Assembly (NCBI GenBank): GCA_027451405.1
Contig: DAIDJM010000047.1
Coordinates: 1-64,000, forward strand
Direction: 5' to 3'
Source: Acetobacteraceae bacterium
Lineage (GTDB): Bacteria > Pseudomonadota > Alphaproteobacteria > Acetobacterales > Acetobacteraceae
Length of the DNA stretch: 64,000 nucleotides
The translations under genes were made by a program, and so were the position numbers. The notes beneath the pieces are model-generated. The model had not been told where the DNA came from and did not search any database. It saw only the letters and a list, made by a program, of their open reading frames with translations. Positions within the stretch are counted from its first letter, which is position 1. Every line of letters begins with the position of its first letter. Shown here in pieces: positions 1 to 9,412 of the stretch.

Positions 1-249
1 CGCCGGGGCGCTGCTGCTGGGGGGGGCCGCGGGCGCAGCCGGGGCCGGGGCGCCGGGGCGGGCGCCGACCTCGCGTTTCTTGCGTACCTCGACCTGCACC
101 GTCTTGGTGCGGCCGTGGGAGAAGCTCTGTTTGACGGAACCGGCATCGACCGTGCGGCCGAGTTCGAGCCGGCCCGCCGGGCGCAGCGATAGCCGCCCCT
201 TGGCCTCCTGGCCGTCCTGCCGCGTCTCCGGATCCTTGCCTTCGCTCAT
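1..249 (-). CDS. infB: Translation initiation factor IF-2, N-terminal part (runs off the left edge)
   Basis: First 83 codons of IF-2, the GTPase that places fMet-tRNA on the 30S subunit. The G domain lies outside the window. The visible part is the polar leader with RLSLRPAGRLELGRTVD and SFSHGRTKTVQVEVRKKR, which is typical of alphaproteobacterial IF-2, followed by a Pro/Ala-rich linker. The ATG at 249 overlaps the TGA of the preceding YlxR-like gene by 4 nt (ATGA), so the two are probably translationally coupled. It is the last visible gene of the rimP-nusA-ylxR-infB operon, and that position supports the call as much as the short sequence does. Confidence 0.9.
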   Translation of the reverse strand, partial: MSEGKDPETRQDGQEAKGRLSLRPAGRLELGRTVDAGSVKQSFSHGRTKTVQVEVRKKREVGARPGAPAPAAPAAPPSSSAPA

Positions 250-953
250 TCACCAACCTGCTTCGTCATCGCCCGCCCGGTCACTCCCGAGAGGCGAAAA
301 ATCTCGTCTTCCAGCGAACGCGCCAGCTTTCCCGGCGCGATCGCCACATGCACCACATGGTCCCGGCCGAACACCGCGCCGAGCGAGACCGCGTCGAGCG
401 GCTCCGCCACGGTGACATCGCGTGCGCCGGAGAGGAACCGCCGTTTCTCGTCGGGGCTGCCGTCCGAGGCTTGCAAGATGAGGGCGGCGCGGCCGGAAAC
501 CAGCCATTCCCGCGCTTTCGCAAACCCGGCTACCGCCTGGCCGGCCCGCCGCGCCAGCCCCACATGCTCGATCACGCGACGGATGAGCCCCGCTTCCACC
601 ATGGCCGCCAGATCGGGCGGCACCACCACCGGGCCCTTCGCGGCGCGAGCGAAAGCGCGCGCCAGAGAATTCTGGGCTCGGGCCGGTTCTATCACATCGC
701 GCCGCGGGCTCAACCACAGGCCCCGGCCGGGCAGGCGTGCCGCCAGGTCGGGGACGATGGCGCGATCGGGCGCGAGCACGAAGCGGATCATGCGCGCGCG
801 CGGACCCGGCTCGCGCGTGGCGACGCAGAGCCGGTGAGGGCCCTCTTCCGCCTCGGGCGCGGCATCCAGGAGGGTGTCGGACGTCTCAGCTCTCCTCGCC
901 CGGCGCGGCCCCGGCGGCGGCTTCGGGAGCGGCCTGGGTTTCCCCTTCCTCAC
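246..953 (-). CDS. YlxR (DUF448) / L7Ae-like RNA-binding protein; start uncertain
   Basis: About 210-235 aa. It has an N-terminal YlxR-like domain (PHRLCVATREPGPRARMIRF, then the GRGLW motif) and a C-terminal L7Ae-like fold (LARRAGQAVAGFAKAREWL, AALILQASDGSPDE). This is the arrangement found between nusA and infB in alphaproteobacteria; the family binds RNA or the ribosome, and its exact role is unsettled. The stop overlaps the infB start. No ATG, GTG or TTG lies between the nusA stop and the conserved domain. The nearest usual start in frame is a GTG at 953, inside nusA; the alternative is a rare codon just after the nusA stop, such as ACG about 7 nt after GAGGAG. The 5' end given is therefore tentative. 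Confidence 0.8.
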   Translation of the reverse strand: MRKGKPRPLPKPPPGPRRARRAETSDTLLDAAPEAEEGPHRLCVATREPGPRARMIRFVLAPDRAIVPDLAARLPGRGLWLSPRRDVIEPARAQNSLARAFARAAKGPVVVPPDLAAMVEAGLIRRVIEHVGLARRAGQAVAGFAKAREWLVSGRAALILQASDGSPDEKRRFLSGARDVTVAEPLDAVSLGAVFGRDHVVHVAIAPGKLARSLEDEIFRLSGVTGRAMTKQVGE

Positions 954-2448
954 ACTCGAACCAATGCGCGCGGGCAGCCATGATGATGTCGTTCGCGGCG
1001 GCCTCGTCGATCGCGTCCTCGCCGAGAATCTCGACGAGTTCGTCGCCGGCGAGATCGGCCAGATCGTCGAGCGTCTTGACGCCCTTCTCGCCGAGCGTGA
1101 CCAGCATCTGCGGCGTGAAGGCCTCGAAGGCGGCGACCTCCTCGGCAACGCCGAGCTCGAGCCGGCGCTCGTTCAGCGCCTGGTCGCGGCGCACGAGATA
1201 GGCTTCGGCGCGCATCAACAACTGATCGGCGATGTTTTCATCGAATCCCTCGATTTCGGCGAGCTCGTCGCGCGGCGTGTAGGCCAGTTCCTCGACCGTA
1301 TTGAAACCCTCGGTGACGAGCAGGCCGGCGATCACGTCGTCGACGTCGAGCGCGTCGACGAACAGGCCGGTGCGGCGGCGGAACTCTTCCTGCCGGCGCT
1401 CGCTTTCCTCGGCCTCGGTGAGGATGTCGATGTCCCAGCGCGTGAGCTGGCTCGCGAGCCGCACGTTCTGCCCGCGCCGGCCGATCGCGAGGCTCAGTTG
1501 CTCATCGGGAACGACCACCTCGACCCGGCCGGCTTCCTCGTCCATCACCACTTTGGTGACTTCGGCCGGCGCCAGCGCGTTGACCACGAAGGTCGCGGCC
1601 TGCGGCGACCAGGGAATGATGTCGATCTTCTCGCCCTGCAATTCCTGCACGACCGCCTGCACGCGGCTGCCGCGCATGCCCACGCAGGCGCCAACCGGGT
1701 CGATCGAATGATCGCGCGAGATCACCGCCATCTTGGCGCGGCTGCCGGGATCGCGGGCGACCGCCTTGATTTCGATGATGCCGTCGTAGATTTCCGGGAC
1801 TTCCTGCGCGAAGAGCTTGGCGAGAAACGCGGGATGCGTGCGGGAGAGAAAGATCTGCGGGCCGCGCGGTTCCTCGCGCACGTCGTAGATATAGGCGCGC
1901 ACGCGGTCGCCGTTGCGGAAGCTTTCGCGCGGGATCAGCTCGTCACGGCGCAGCAGCGCCTCGGCGCGGCCGATCTCGACCATCAGGTTGCCGTATTCGG
2001 TGCGCTTGACGACGCCGTTGACGATCTCGCCGACGCGGTCCTTGAACTCGTCATATTGCCGCTTGCGCTCGTATTCGCGCACGCGCTGCACGATCACCTG
2101 TTTCGCGGTCTGCGCGGCGATGCGGCCGAAATCGATCGGCGGCAGCGGATCGACGATGAATTTGCCGATCTCGAGCGCGGGGTCGATGCGCTTGGCGATA
2201 TGGACCGGGATCTGCGTCTCTTCGTTCTCGACGGTTTCGACCACTTCGGTCCAGCGCGAGAGGCGCACATCGCCGGTGCGCCGGTCGATGGTGGCGCGGA
2301 TATCCTTCTCGGCGCCGTATTTGGCGCGGCCGGCCTTCTGGATGGCCTGCTCCATCGCTTCGAGCACTTCCTCGCGATCGATCGATTTCTCGCGCGCGAC
2401 GGCGTCGGCGACGAGGAGCAGTTCGGGGCGGGCTACGGCGGTGTCCAT
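886..2448 (-). CDS. nusA: Transcription termination/antitermination factor NusA
   Basis: 520 aa. NusA binds RNA polymerase and controls pausing, intrinsic termination and Rho- or antiterminator-dependent events. Domains in order: N-terminal RNAP-binding domain (about 1-130, beginning at MDTAVARPELLLVADAVA), S1 domain (about 135-200), two KH domains (about 210-345, with GACVGMRGSRVQAVVQEL and LAIGRRGQNVRLASQL), and an acidic C-terminal region with two helix-hairpin-helix repeats. These C-terminal repeats occur in proteobacterial NusA. The gene lies 46 nt downstream of rimP; between them is a small hairpin that looks like a relic of the stop-anchored repeat family. Length and domains are normal, so the call is secure. 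Confidence 0.97.
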   Translation of the reverse strand: MDTAVARPELLLVADAVAREKSIDREEVLEAMEQAIQKAGRAKYGAEKDIRATIDRRTGDVRLSRWTEVVETVENEETQIPVHIAKRIDPALEIGKFIVDPLPPIDFGRIAAQTAKQVIVQRVREYERKRQYDEFKDRVGEIVNGVVKRTEYGNLMVEIGRAEALLRRDELIPRESFRNGDRVRAYIYDVREEPRGPQIFLSRTHPAFLAKLFAQEVPEIYDGIIEIKAVARDPGSRAKMAVISRDHSIDPVGACVGMRGSRVQAVVQELQGEKIDIIPWSPQAATFVVNALAPAEVTKVVMDEEAGRVEVVVPDEQLSLAIGRRGQNVRLASQLTRWDIDILTEAEESERRQEEFRRRTGLFVDALDVDDVIAGLLVTEGFNTVEELAYTPRDELAEIEGFDENIADQLLMRAEAYLVRRDQALNERRLELGVAEEVAAFEAFTPQMLVTLGEKGVKTLDDLADLAGDELVEILGEDAIDEAAANDIIMAARAHWFECEEGETQAAPEAAAGAAPGEES

Positions 2449-2469
2449 GGGGTCTTTCCTATCTCATGC

Positions 2470-2497
2470 GCCTCCGGCCCGCCGGAGGCACCTCTCA
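2470..2497 (-). repeat. Relic of the stop-anchored palindromic repeat between rimP and nusA
   Basis: Hairpin GCCTCCGG-CCCG-CCGGAGGC (2470-2489) followed by CACCTCTCA, which includes the complement of the rimP stop codon. This is the same tail (GCCGGAGGCAC-TCTCA) that ends the full repeat copies near 15520 and 32940. The CTGGGGCC core is missing, so it is either a decayed copy or the minimal unit. It forms the whole rimP-nusA spacer apart from the nusA ribosome-binding region. Confidence 0.6.
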
Positions 2498-3010
2498 ATG
2501 TTTCTTCGCGGCGGTCGCCGCGATCAATTCGTCCGTCAGCACGAGCTGCGCCCGCCGCAGATCGGCGAGCGGCAGCCGGACCTCGCTGCCGTCATCGAGT
2601 CGCAGGCGCCCGGCGCCGTCCTCGGCGCCCATCACCATGCCCGCAAAGCGCTTGCGCCCATCGAGCGGCACGGCGAGTTCGGCGCGCGCGCGGTGGCCGG
2701 CATAGCGCTCCCAGTCGCGGGCCCGGGTCAGCGGGCGGTCGATGCCGGCCGAGCTGATTTCGAGGGTCCAGGCGCCATGGATCGGGTCGGCCACGTCGAG
2801 CACGGCGCCGAGGGCGACCGAGATCGCCTCGCAATCCTCGACGCCGATCGGCAGGCCGCCGGCGCGGTCGGCCATGATCTGCACGACCGGCCGGTCGCGA
2901 CCGCGAATCGAGACGCGCACGAGCTCGTATCCCATGCCCTCGAGGGTGGGCGTGACCGCGTCGGCGATGCGGGCTTCGAGCCCGGTATGGTGCGGCTGGT
3001 CCTGGTCCAA
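2495..3010 (-). CDS. rimP: Ribosome maturation factor RimP
   Basis: 171 aa. RimP assists maturation of the 30S subunit. The sequence shows the N-terminal alpha/beta domain ([20 protein letters not shown], then the conserved [20 protein letters not shown]) and a C-terminal Sm-like domain ([20 protein letters not shown]). Being the first gene before nusA is the usual position. The ATG at 3010 was chosen because the conserved region begins directly after MDQDQPHHT. The upstream 120 nt hold a short hairpin (CTCCAT/ATGGAG around 3040-3057) but no tRNA gene, unlike the E. coli operon. Confidence 0.95.
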   Translation of the reverse strand: MDQDQPHHTGLEARIADAVTPTLEGMGYELVRVSIRGRDRPVVQIMADRAGGLPIGVEDCEAISVALGAVLDVADPIHGAWTLEISSAGIDRPLTRARDWERYAGHRARAELAVPLDGRKRFAGMVMGAEDGAGRLRLDDGSEVRLPLADLRRAQLVLTDELIAATAAKKH

Positions 3011-3133
3011 TGCCGATCAGGCGGCGCCGGAGCGCCACCCTCCATTTGAAGATGGAGTTGTAGGGTGAACCCGTTCAATACGACCGCGCCGCGCCAGCCG
3101 CAAGCGGGTCGTGAGCGCGCGATCGGGGGCGCG

Positions 3134-4219
3134 CTATTTGGCGCTGCCGGCGTCGGCGAGATCGAGGCAGTTCGGCCAGAGCCAGGTCGATTGCGAGATC
3201 AGGTTGCCGCCATTGTCGAGCATCTGGACCGAGAGCGCGCTGTTGCCGGCCGGCGGATAGGCGTAATTGAACCAGGTGTTGCCGACCGCGGCGCCGGTGT
3301 CGGAGATGAAGGCGCGCACGTAATTGGCGAGATTGCTGATGGTGGTGCCGAAGGTCGGGCGTTCGAGAATCCATTCCGCGCTCGTACCCTTGAAGCTCGT
3401 CCCGGCCGGCGCGGTCGGCGACATCACCACATACTGGTTGGAGGTTGCGTTCTCGACCAGCACGAAGCCGGTGGTCGCGCTTTTCGCGGCGATGAAGACG
3501 ATCACGATGTCGCCGGGGCTGATCAGCAGATTGGTGATCTGCACGAGGCCGGCCGGAAACCATTCCATCCAGGGATAATAGTAGGCGCTGCTGCCGGCGC
3601 TGGTGCAGTAGGCGTCCCCTTCGACGCCGGCCTGCAGGATGTCGCCGCTGTTGACGCCGTCGAGGCCGACCCAGGTGGAATAATGCACGCCGGTATTGCA
3701 GGTCCCGAAGGGAAGTTCGGCGATCGACACGTTGAAATCGCCGGCCGCCTGGGTGATCGAGCTGCCGCCGAGGCTGGCGGCGCCGTTGGCGACCACCATG
3801 CCGCTCCAGTTGCGGCTGTAATCGTTCACCGGAATGTTGCTCGATTGTGTGACCGCCGGCGCGCGCGGCGCGAAAGGCGCGGGAACCCAGACCGGAAGGG
3901 CCATCTCGCGGTGGAGTCTGCGCAGTTGCGGCGTGATGCGGATTTTCGCGCCGGCGACCATGCGGACCCAGTGCGCGTAGGCGGTGCCTTGCATCTTCGA
4001 GGGGCGCGGCGGAAAGCCATAGGCGTCGAGATCCGCGTCGCTGGCGCGCAGCGGATCGAAGCCCGCGGGCGGCGCCGCCACGGTGGCGATGTCGGGCAGC
4101 GTGGTGGGCAAAAGGCGCGGCGCAGCCATGGCGTTCAACGGCAGGGCGATCGCGAAACCGAAGGTTGCAAGCGTGCGACGCAAGGCGGGCTCCCCGGGGA
4201 TGGCGGCGCGCCGCGTCAT
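3134..4219 (-). CDS. Secreted G1-family (eqolisin-type) endopeptidase
   Basis: 361 aa. It has an N-terminal signal sequence (hydrophobic TLATFGFAIALPLNA, cut near AMA-AP), a propeptide-like stretch to about residue 130, then a G1/A4 peptidase domain: NWSGMVVANG, YSTWVGLDG, ILQAGVEG, YYPWMEWFPAG and AEWILERP. In eqolisins a Gln and a Glu form the catalytic dyad; the candidates here are Q196 (ILQAG) and a Glu of AEWILE (E282/E286). Members work at low pH, so this is probably a secreted acid protease, which suits an acidophilic or acid-tolerant host. It is monocistronic, downstream of the LuxR gene on the same strand with 108 nt between them. The assignment of catalytic residues is by motif only. 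Confidence 0.85.
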   Translation of the reverse strand: MTRRAAIPGEPALRRTLATFGFAIALPLNAMAAPRLLPTTLPDIATVAAPPAGFDPLRASDADLDAYGFPPRPSKMQGTAYAHWVRMVAGAKIRITPQLRRLHREMALPVWVPAPFAPRAPAVTQSSNIPVNDYSRNWSGMVVANGAASLGGSSITQAAGDFNVSIAELPFGTCNTGVHYSTWVGLDGVNSGDILQAGVEGDAYCTSAGSSAYYYPWMEWFPAGLVQITNLLISPGDIVIVFIAAKSATTGFVLVENATSNQYVVMSPTAPAGTSFKGTSAEWILERPTFGTTISNLANYVRAFISDTGAAVGNTWFNYAYPPAGNSALSVQMLDNGGNLISQSTWLWPNCLDLADAGSAK

Positions 4220-4327
4220 GGCGGAAGGCGCTGCGTTTGGGGATGAGCCTACCGTTGCGTGTAGCGGACGTATAGATCGCCGTTTCCGGGGCCGCGTGAT
4301 TTTTTGTTTCCGGCGCCAAGGCCGCGA

Positions 4328-5428
4328 TCAGGTCCGGCCGAGTTGCGCAATCATCGTGGCCAGGGCACGCAGATTGGGCGCTCCTGTTTTCGTGAGGATG
4401 CGGGCCGCCTGGTCGCGCACGGTCGCCGCCTTCACGCCGCGGCTCTGCGCGATGACGCGCGCGGACGCGCCGGCGAGCAGTTGCGGCACGATCGAGGCCT
4501 CGGCCGGTGTGAGATCGAACAGCGCCATCAGTTGCGAGGGCGAGATTTCCGGGGCCGGCGCCACGTCGCGCAGCGTGATCAGCGCGAGACCGGCGCCCTG
4601 CGATGCGATCGGGGTTGGCAGCGGCACGATGGCGGCGGAGAGCGGCGGGCCGTTCGGCCGCAGCAGGCGCAGGATGCCGCCGGGCTTTCCGGCCGCCGCG
4701 TCGCGCAGCAGGGACGCGAAGGCGTGGGCCGGGTCGCTGGCGGGACAGAGGCCGGCGGGACCGTCGAGCTGGATGGCGCCGCTTTGCGCCAGGGCCTGCG
4801 CCACGCGGTTGGCGAACAGCACCTGGCCGGCGCCGGTGGCGATGATCGCGCCGTGGCCGAGCTGGTCGAGGGCGGAGTCGCGGGTGGCGCGCGCGACCCG
4901 GGTTTCGGCGAGGCGCCGCTCGAGCCGCAGCGCGGCCGCGATATGGCGGGCCAGCGCGTCGAGCGCGCGGGCCTCGGCGGGGGAGAACGCGCCGGCATCC
5001 TCGGCGCGGTGCAGCGCGATCCCGGCGCAGGTGAAGCCTTCGAGCGGCAGCGCCGCTTCGAGCACGTGGGTCGCGCCGCCGATCCGGGCGCGGGCGAAAT
5101 CGGGATAGCCGCCGGCCGGCCCGAAGGCGCGCGCGACCGGCACTTCGCGGCCCAGCAGACCGGAGAAGCAACGGTTGAGCTCGCCTGGCGGGGCGAAAGG
5201 ATCGAGATGGATGCGGCCGTCGTCGAGGCTGCGCAGCGGCGCGGGCGGCCATTCGGCGACCGCGCGCGAGGCGCCGTCGGCACCTTGGCTCTGCCGGTAG
5301 ATCAGGCCGCTTCCGGCATCGAAGGCGGCGAGCAGCGCGGTCCAGACCAGGCTCCAGCGGGCCGGTTCGGCCGCCGCTTCATAAAGCTCGCCGATCAGAC
5401 CGGCGAAAGGATCGAGCTCGTCCGACAT
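4328..5428 (-). CDS. LuxR-type helix-turn-helix transcriptional regulator
   Basis: 366 aa. The C-terminal 65 residues form a LuxR/GerE helix-turn-helix (FDLTPAEASIVPQLLAGASA, then KAATVRDQAARILTKTGAPN). The N-terminal 290 residues resemble a GAF/PAS-type sensory region with no recognised ligand. There is no receiver domain, so it is not a classic response regulator. The ATG at 5428 is preceded by GGGAGGG. It lies upstream of the G1 peptidase on the same strand and divergent from addA; regulation of either neighbour is possible but only inferred. The orphan family gives no specific function. Confidence 0.8.
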   Translation of the reverse strand: MSDELDPFAGLIGELYEAAAEPARWSLVWTALLAAFDAGSGLIYRQSQGADGASRAVAEWPPAPLRSLDDGRIHLDPFAPPGELNRCFSGLLGREVPVARAFGPAGGYPDFARARIGGATHVLEAALPLEGFTCAGIALHRAEDAGAFSPAEARALDALARHIAAALRLERRLAETRVARATRDSALDQLGHGAIIATGAGQVLFANRVAQALAQSGAIQLDGPAGLCPASDPAHAFASLLRDAAAGKPGGILRLLRPNGPPLSAAIVPLPTPIASQGAGLALITLRDVAPAPEISPSQLMALFDLTPAEASIVPQLLAGASARVIAQSRGVKAATVRDQAARILTKTGAPNLRALATMIAQLGRT

Positions 5429-5519
5429 GGAAACCCTCCCTGACCTCGGGCAGAGTGCGGCCGGGGGAGCCTCATGGGTTAATGAAGAGTTCTGAAAAAC
5501 CATCAAACGGCGAGGCCGG

Positions 5520-8500
5520 GTGAACCAGGCGGCGCCGCTGCGACCGCCCGCGCCCGACGCGGCGCCCCACCCGGCGCCCGAATCCGATCCGGGCCTCTCG
5601 GCGTTCGTCTCGGCCCATGCGGGGGCAGGCAAGACCACGCTGCTGGTCGAGCGGTTGTTGCGGCTGATGCTGAGCGGGGCCGATCCGGCCGGCATTCTCT
5701 GCCTCACCTATACGAAGGCGGCCGCGGCCGAGATGGCGATCCGGCTGCAGCGCCGGCTCGGCGATCTCGTGGTGCTGGGCGATGGCGCGCTCGCGGCCCG
5801 GCTCCGGGGGCTCGGGGTCCGCGCGGACCGGGAAGCGATGGCCCGGGCGCGCGGGCTGTTCGCGCGGGTGCTCGAACTGCCGGGCGGGATGCACATCGAG
5901 ACGATTCATGCCTTCTGCCAGAGCCTGCTGCGGCGGTTTCCGCTCGAGGCGCAGGTGTCGCCGCATTTTTCGGTGCTCCAGGATCTCGAGGCCGAGGCGG
6001 CGCGCCGGACGGCGCGGGAGGCCGGGATCGCCGATGCCGATCCCGCGGCGCTCGAGACGCTGGCGGGGCTCGTGGAGGCGAACGGGTTCGCCGCGCTGTT
6101 CGGGGCGCTGCTGGGCGAGGCCGAGCGGCTCGATGCGGTGCTGGCGCTGGCGGCGCCGGCGCGGCGTGCGGCGATCCGGCGGGCCGCCGGTTGCCGGGCC
6201 GAATCGGCCGAGGCGGCGATCGAGGCGGCGCTCGAATGGCCGCAGGCGCAATCGCTGGCCGCGGCCCTGAGCATCGCGGCCCGGGACGGGTCCCAGGGGG
6301 TCGCGGCGAAGGCGCAGGACCTGCTCGGCTGGCTCGCGCTGGACCGCGACGGACGCAGGGCCGGCTGGTCCGGCTGGCTCAACCATCACTTCAGGAAAGA
6401 CGGCCAAAAGGTTGCTGCCTCGAAGTTTTGCAATGAGGTTCTCGCCCGCACCCGGCCCGAGATCGCCGCTGCCTGCGAGGCCGAACAGGCGCGGCTGGAA
6501 GCGGTGCTGGCCGAACTCGCGGCGCAACGCTGCGCCGAGGCGACCGAGGCGCTGCTCGCGGTCGCCGCGCCCGCGGTCGCGCGCTACGCGCGGGAAAAAG
6601 GCGCCGCCCAGCTCGATTTCGACGATCTGATCGCGCGCAGCGCCAGGCTGCTCGTCGAGCCGGGCGCGGCCTGGGTGCTCTACAAGCTCGATGCGCGGCT
6701 CGATCATCTGCTGATCGACGAGGCGCAGGACACGGCGCCGTCGCAATGGCGCATCGCCAAGGCGCTCACCGACGAATTCTTCGCCGGCACCGGGGCGCGC
6801 GAGGATGCGGCGCGCACGCTGTTCGCCGTCGGCGACCGCAAACAATCCATCTACTCGTTCCAGGGCGCCGATCCGGAACAGTTCGCGCATTGGCAGACCG
6901 CGTATGGGCGGCGTGTGCGGCAGGCCGGCCTGGTCTGGCTCGAGGGGGCGCTCGAACGCTCCTGGCGCAGCACGGGACCGGTGCTGCGGCTGGTGGACGC
7001 GGTGTTCGCCGATCCCGAGGCGGCGCGGGGCGTGTGCGCGCCGGGGGAGCTGCGGCACCAGGGGATGCGCGAGGGCCAGGCAGGGCGGGTGGAGCTCTGG
7101 CCGCTGGCGCCGCGGCCGGAGAGCCTGACCCCCGATCTCTGGCCCGCGCCGGAGACCAACCGGCGGCGCGAGAGCGCGGTGGCGGCGCTCGTGCAGCATC
7201 TCGCCGGCTGGATCGAGACCGAGCTCCGGCAGGGGCGGCTCGAGAGCGCCGGGCGGAAGCTGGCGCCGCACGACATCCTGATCCTCGTGCGCAAGCGGAG
7301 CGAAATCGCGCGGGCGCTCGTGGGCGCGTTGAAGGCGCGCGGGATTCCGGTGGCGGGGCTCGACCGGCTGGCGCTGACCGAGCAGCCGGCGGTGCGCGAC
7401 CTGCTCTCGCTCTGCGAGGCGCTGTTGCTGCCCGAGGACGATCTGAAGGTCGCCGAATATCTGACCTCGCCGCTGGGCGGGCTCGACGATGACGGGCTGA
7501 TGGCGCTGGCGGCCGGGCGGACCGGCACGCTGGCCGAGGCATTGCGCGCGCGCGCGCCGGAGCGGGCGGATTGGGGAGCGGCCTGGGCACGCTACGCGGC
7601 GCTGCGCGCGCGGGTCGATTATGCCGGCCCCTACGCGCTGCTGGCCGAGGCGCTGGGGCCGCAGGGCGGGCGCGCGCGGCTCCTGGCCCGGCTCGGCCCG
7701 GAGGCGGCGGAACCGCTCGACGAGCTTCTGAACGCGGCGCTGCTCCATGCGCGGGCGCATCCGCCGTCCTTGCAGCTCTTTCTCCATTGGCTCGAGCAGT
7801 CCGGGGCGGAAGTGAAGCGCGAGGCGGAGGCGGCGGGCGCGTCGGTGCGCATCATGACCGTGCATGGCGCCAAGGGACTCGAGGCGCCGCTCGTGATTCT
7901 GCCGGACACGGTGAGCGGTCTCGCGCGGGGTGGGGCGCTGCTCTGGACCGAGGATCCGGCGGGGGGCGGGGACGTGCCGCTCTGGTCGCCGGCGCGGGAG
8001 GCGTTGGGCAGCGGCGCCCTGGCGGCGCGCGCCCGGAAGGCCGCGCGCGAGGCCGAGGAGGAGAACCGGCTGCTCTATGTGGCGCTGACCCGTGCGCGGG
8101 ACCGGCTGGTGATTTGCGGCGCCACGCCCGGCAAGCCGCAACCGCAGAGCTGGTACGCGATGATCCGGCGCGGGCTGGAGCGCGCCGGCGCGAGACCGCT
8201 CGCCCATCCCTGGGGCGAGGGGCTGTGTCTGGAATCCCCGCAGCTCGCGGCGCCGGACACTGCCGATGCCGTGCGGCACGCGGCCGCGGTGGCGCTGCCG
8301 GCTTGGCTCGGCCGCGCACCGGATTGGCGGCATGCGCCGCCGCCGCCTGAGCCGCGCCGTCCGGTGCCGTTGGCGCCGAGCCGCCCCGAGGGGATCGAGC
8401 AGGGGCCGGTGCCGGCGGCGCGTTCGCCGCTGGCGGGGGGTGGGAAGCGCTATGCGCGCGGGCGGCTGATCCACGCGCTGCTGCAGCGCCTGCCGGAGTT

Positions 8501-8921
8501 GCCGGAGCCGGAGCGGGAGGGGGCGGCGCGGCGGTTCGCGCCGGAGGTGGCCGATGAGGTGATGGCGGTGCTGCGCGATCCGGCGCTGGCCGCGCTGTTC
8601 GGGCCGGGGAGCCGGGCCGAGCAGCCGGTGGCGGGCATGGTCGGCGACCGGGTGATCGCGGGGCAGGTGGACCGGCTCGCGGTGCTGCCGGATCTCGTGC
8701 TGGTCGCCGATTACAAGACCGGGCGGGCGCCGCCGCCGGCGCCCGAGCGGGTGCCGGCCGCCTATGTGCGGCAGATGGCGGCCTATCGCGCGGTGCTGGC
8801 GGGGATTTATCCGGAGCGGCGAATCGCGTGCTGTCTGGTGTTTACCGAAGGGCCGGCGCCGGTCTGGCTGCCTCCGGCGATGCTGGACGCGGCGGCGGCT
8901 TGGTTGGCGGGCGAGGCTTGA
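5520..8921 (+). CDS. addA: Double-strand break repair helicase-nuclease subunit AddA
   Basis: 1133 aa, GTG start. AddA is the UvrD-type helicase and nuclease subunit of AddAB, which resects double-strand breaks for RecA. Visible motifs in order: Walker [13 protein letters not shown] (about 29-40), Walker [10 protein letters not shown] (about 397-405), [14 protein letters not shown] (about 439-452), [17 protein letters not shown] (about 780), [15 protein letters not shown] (about 852), and the C-terminal RecB-type nuclease with GQVDRL, ADYKTG and RQMAAY. Length is normal. The partner addB, which in many alphaproteobacteria directly precedes addA, is not here: the upstream gene is a divergent LuxR regulator. 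trxA follows 49 nt downstream. Confidence 0.95.
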   Translation: MNQAAPLRPPAPDAAPHPAPESDPGLSAFVSAHAGAGKTTLLVERLLRLMLSGADPAGILCLTYTKAAAAEMAIRLQRRLGDLVVLGDGALAARLRGLGVRADREAMARARGLFARVLELPGGMHIETIHAFCQSLLRRFPLEAQVSPHFSVLQDLEAEAARRTAREAGIADADPAALETLAGLVEANGFAALFGALLGEAERLDAVLALAAPARRAAIRRAAGCRAESAEAAIEAALEWPQAQSLAAALSIAARDGSQGVAAKAQDLLGWLALDRDGRRAGWSGWLNHHFRKDGQKVAASKFCNEVLARTRPEIAAACEAEQARLEAVLAELAAQRCAEATEALLAVAAPAVARYAREKGAAQLDFDDLIARSARLLVEPGAAWVLYKLDARLDHLLIDEAQDTAPSQWRIAKALTDEFFAGTGAREDAARTLFAVGDRKQSIYSFQGADPEQFAHWQTAYGRRVRQAGLVWLEGALERSWRSTGPVLRLVDAVFADPEAARGVCAPGELRHQGMREGQAGRVELWPLAPRPESLTPDLWPAPETNRRRESAVAALVQHLAGWIETELRQGRLESAGRKLAPHDILILVRKRSEIARALVGALKARGIPVAGLDRLALTEQPAVRDLLSLCEALLLPEDDLKVAEYLTSPLGGLDDDGLMALAAGRTGTLAEALRARAPERADWGAAWARYAALRARVDYAGPYALLAEALGPQGGRARLLARLGPEAAEPLDELLNAALLHARAHPPSLQLFLHWLEQSGAEVKREAEAAGASVRIMTVHGAKGLEAPLVILPDTVSGLARGGALLWTEDPAGGGDVPLWSPAREALGSGALAARARKAAREAEEENRLLYVALTRARDRLVICGATPGKPQPQSWYAMIRRGLERAGARPLAHPWGEGLCLESPQLAAPDTADAVRHAAAVALPAWLGRAPDWRHAPPPPEPRRPVPLAPSRPEGIEQGPVPAARSPLAGGGKRYARGRLIHALLQRLPELPEPEREGAARRFAPEVADEVMAVLRDPALAALFGPGSRAEQPVAGMVGDRVIAGQVDRLAVLPDLVLVADYKTGRAPPPAPERVPAAYVRQMAAYRAVLAGIYPERRIACCLVFTEGPAPVWLPPAMLDAAAAWLAGEA

Positions 8922-8970
8922 TCGGACGGGCGGCCCGCGCCATTTCGCGGGCGAGTTTGAGGAGGTGCGC

Positions 8971-9300
8971 ATGAGCGCCAATACCGTGGCCGTCACCGAC
9001 GACAGCTTCGAGACCGATGTGCTGCAATCCGACAAGCCGGTGCTGGTCGATTTCTGGGCCGAGTGGTGCGGCCCGTGCCGGATGATCGCGCCGGCGCTCG
9101 AGGAGATCGGCGCCGAGTATCAGGGCAAGATGACGGTCGCGAAGGTGAATATCGACGAGAACCCAAACACGCCGAACGCCTATGGCGTGCGGGGGATTCC
9201 GACGATGATCCTGTTCAAGGGCGGCAAGGCGGTGGCCACCAAGGTCGGCGCCGCGCCCAAGGGCGCACTCAAGGAGTGGGTCTCGACCAGCCTGGGTTGA
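8971..9300 (+). CDS. trxA: Thioredoxin 1
   Basis: 109 aa. Cytosolic thiol-disulfide reductant, reduced by thioredoxin reductase (a trxB candidate is at 36656). It has the classic active site FWAEWCGPC and the cis-Pro loop [12 protein letters not shown]. The ATG at 8971 follows GAGGAGGTGCGC, a strong ribosome-binding site, so this start is preferred over upstream in-frame codons inside addA. The addA-trxA order is common in alphaproteobacteria. The TGA runs straight into a palindromic repeat. Confidence 0.97.
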   Translation: MSANTVAVTDDSFETDVLQSDKPVLVDFWAEWCGPCRMIAPALEEIGAEYQGKMTVAKVNIDENPNTPNAYGVRGIPTMILFKGGKAVATKVGAAPKGALKEWVSTSLG

Positions 9301-9393
9301 GAAATGGGGTCTGGGGCCTTATGGCCCCAGCAGGCTTGCCATGGGCGCGCCATTGGTTCGAGCGCCAATGGCGAGGGGCCGAGCCCCTGGCCA
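9301..9393 (-). repeat. Stop-anchored palindromic repeat, copy A
   Basis: Perfect palindrome CTGGGGCC-TTAT-GGCCCCAG at 9311-9330, then an inverted repeat around CGCCATTGG/CCAATGGCG (about 9349-9373) and a third hairpin AGGGGC-CGA-GCCCCT (9374-9388). It fills the whole trxA-ahcY spacer and ends about 20 nt before the ahcY start. Strong stems suggest a terminator or mRNA-stabilising structure; that is inference. Confidence 0.8.
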
Positions 9394-9412
9394 TTCTTTT
9401 TCGGAGTTCCTG

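Noticed and set aside
874-2757. Plus-strand open frame of 627 codons opposite nusA and rimP
   Set aside because: Antisense shadow; no ribosome-binding site and composition typical of reversed high-GC coding DNA.
3011-3133. tRNA gene in the rimP leader, as in the E. coli operon
   Set aside because: No cloverleaf arms, TTC loop or anticodon stem could be found, only a 6-bp hairpin.
5472-9035. Very long open frame (over 1100 codons) on the minus strand across addA and trxA
   Set aside because: It is Arg/Pro-rich with no domain and lies fully opposite addA and trxA, whose motifs are unmistakable; GC-rich codon bias creates such antisense frames.
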